Below, piece by piece: positions 63,867 to 64,000 of a DNA stretch of 64,000 nt (position 1 is the stretch's first letter; every line of letters begins with the position of its first letter). This stretch comes from Rhizobium tumorigenes (GTDB lineage: Bacteria > Pseudomonadota > Alphaproteobacteria > Rhizobiales > Rhizobiaceae): the NCBI RefSeq assembly GCF_003240565.2, contig NZ_CP117256.1, forward strand, positions 682,001-746,000, in the 5' to 3' direction. The notes under the pieces were generated by a model. That model was not told the origin of the DNA, ran no database searches, and was given only the letters and a program-made list of their open reading frames with translations. The position numbers and the translations under genes are program-made.

Positions 63867-64000
63867 TCGCACTCAACTTGCTATTGGCCATCTCCAGCCA
63901 CTGCTGGGTCGGCTCTGAATACTCGATTGCCCCGTTTCTTTAGGGGCGACTTTGCGCCGCACATCATTACTGCAAATCCGCAATCCCAAGGAGACCAACG

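Noticed and set aside
1..64000. CRISPR arrays, tRNA or rRNA genes, replication genes
   Set aside because: No regularly spaced repeats, no cloverleaf-like sequence and no repABC or DnaA-type gene were seen on reading through the window.

Overview
The window looks like accessory DNA, probably plasmid or chromid borne, from an alphaproteobacterium of the Rhizobiaceae (Rhizobium, Agrobacterium or Sinorhizobium type). The reasons are the imuA-imuB-dnaE2 cassette, a GTTC-N7-GTTC LexA box, a small RNA with anti-Shine-Dalgarno loops like the rhizobial alpha-r14/NfeR1 family, and the mix of surface-polysaccharide genes with decayed insertion sequences. No tRNA, rRNA, CRISPR array or replication origin was seen.

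Layout. 0-16 kb is an exopolysaccharide-type cluster: a Wzx-like flippase, a UGM-like flavoprotein, two GT4 and one GT2 glycosyltransferases, a Tat-exported GH16 glycanase, a YdcF/ElyC-type protein, an orphan NodT/OprM outer-membrane factor, a DUF707 protein and a CelD/FemAB-like acyltransferase, interrupted by an IS5-family element. 16-25.4 kb holds a lytic transglycosylase, then the SOS mutagenesis genes dnaE2, imuB and imuA on the minus strand and dinB on the plus strand, each with a LexA-type box, followed by a small RNA of four stem-loops. 25.5-38 kb starts with a broken AbiEii toxin gene, then dTDP-rhamnose synthesis (rfbCBDA) and, on the other strand, a rhamnan assembly and export set: GT4, RgpF-like, rhamnosyltransferase, Wzt, Wzm and a methyltransferase-GT2-GT2 fusion. 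38-42.6 kb has an unknown large protein and a methyltransferase among fragments of three transposase families. 42.8-48.4 kb encodes a complete CMP-pseudaminic acid pathway in two convergent arms (pseB-pseC-pseF, and pseG/H fusion-pseI). 48.6-59.2 kb holds a large membrane protein and a translationally coupled operon for a polyprenyl-phosphate pentose (HAD-UbiA, DprE1-like, DprE2-like, epimerase, flavoprotein, GtrA) whose last membrane gene is broken. 59.2-64 kb has an MNT-HEPN protein and a methyltransferase gene destroyed by an IS630 element.

Taken together, the region makes three activated sugars (dTDP-L-rhamnose, CMP-pseudaminic acid, and probably a polyprenyl-phosphate arabinose or ribose) and much of the machinery to build and export surface glycans from them. 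Between these sit a DNA-damage mutagenesis module and a toxin remnant. The glycan blocks are separated by transposase debris, which suggests stepwise assembly by horizontal transfer. The most notable items are the four-loop anti-SD RNA at 25.2-25.4 kb and the DprE-type operon at 51-59 kb, whose DprE1 carries alanine where mycobacterial DprE1 has its drug-reactive cysteine.
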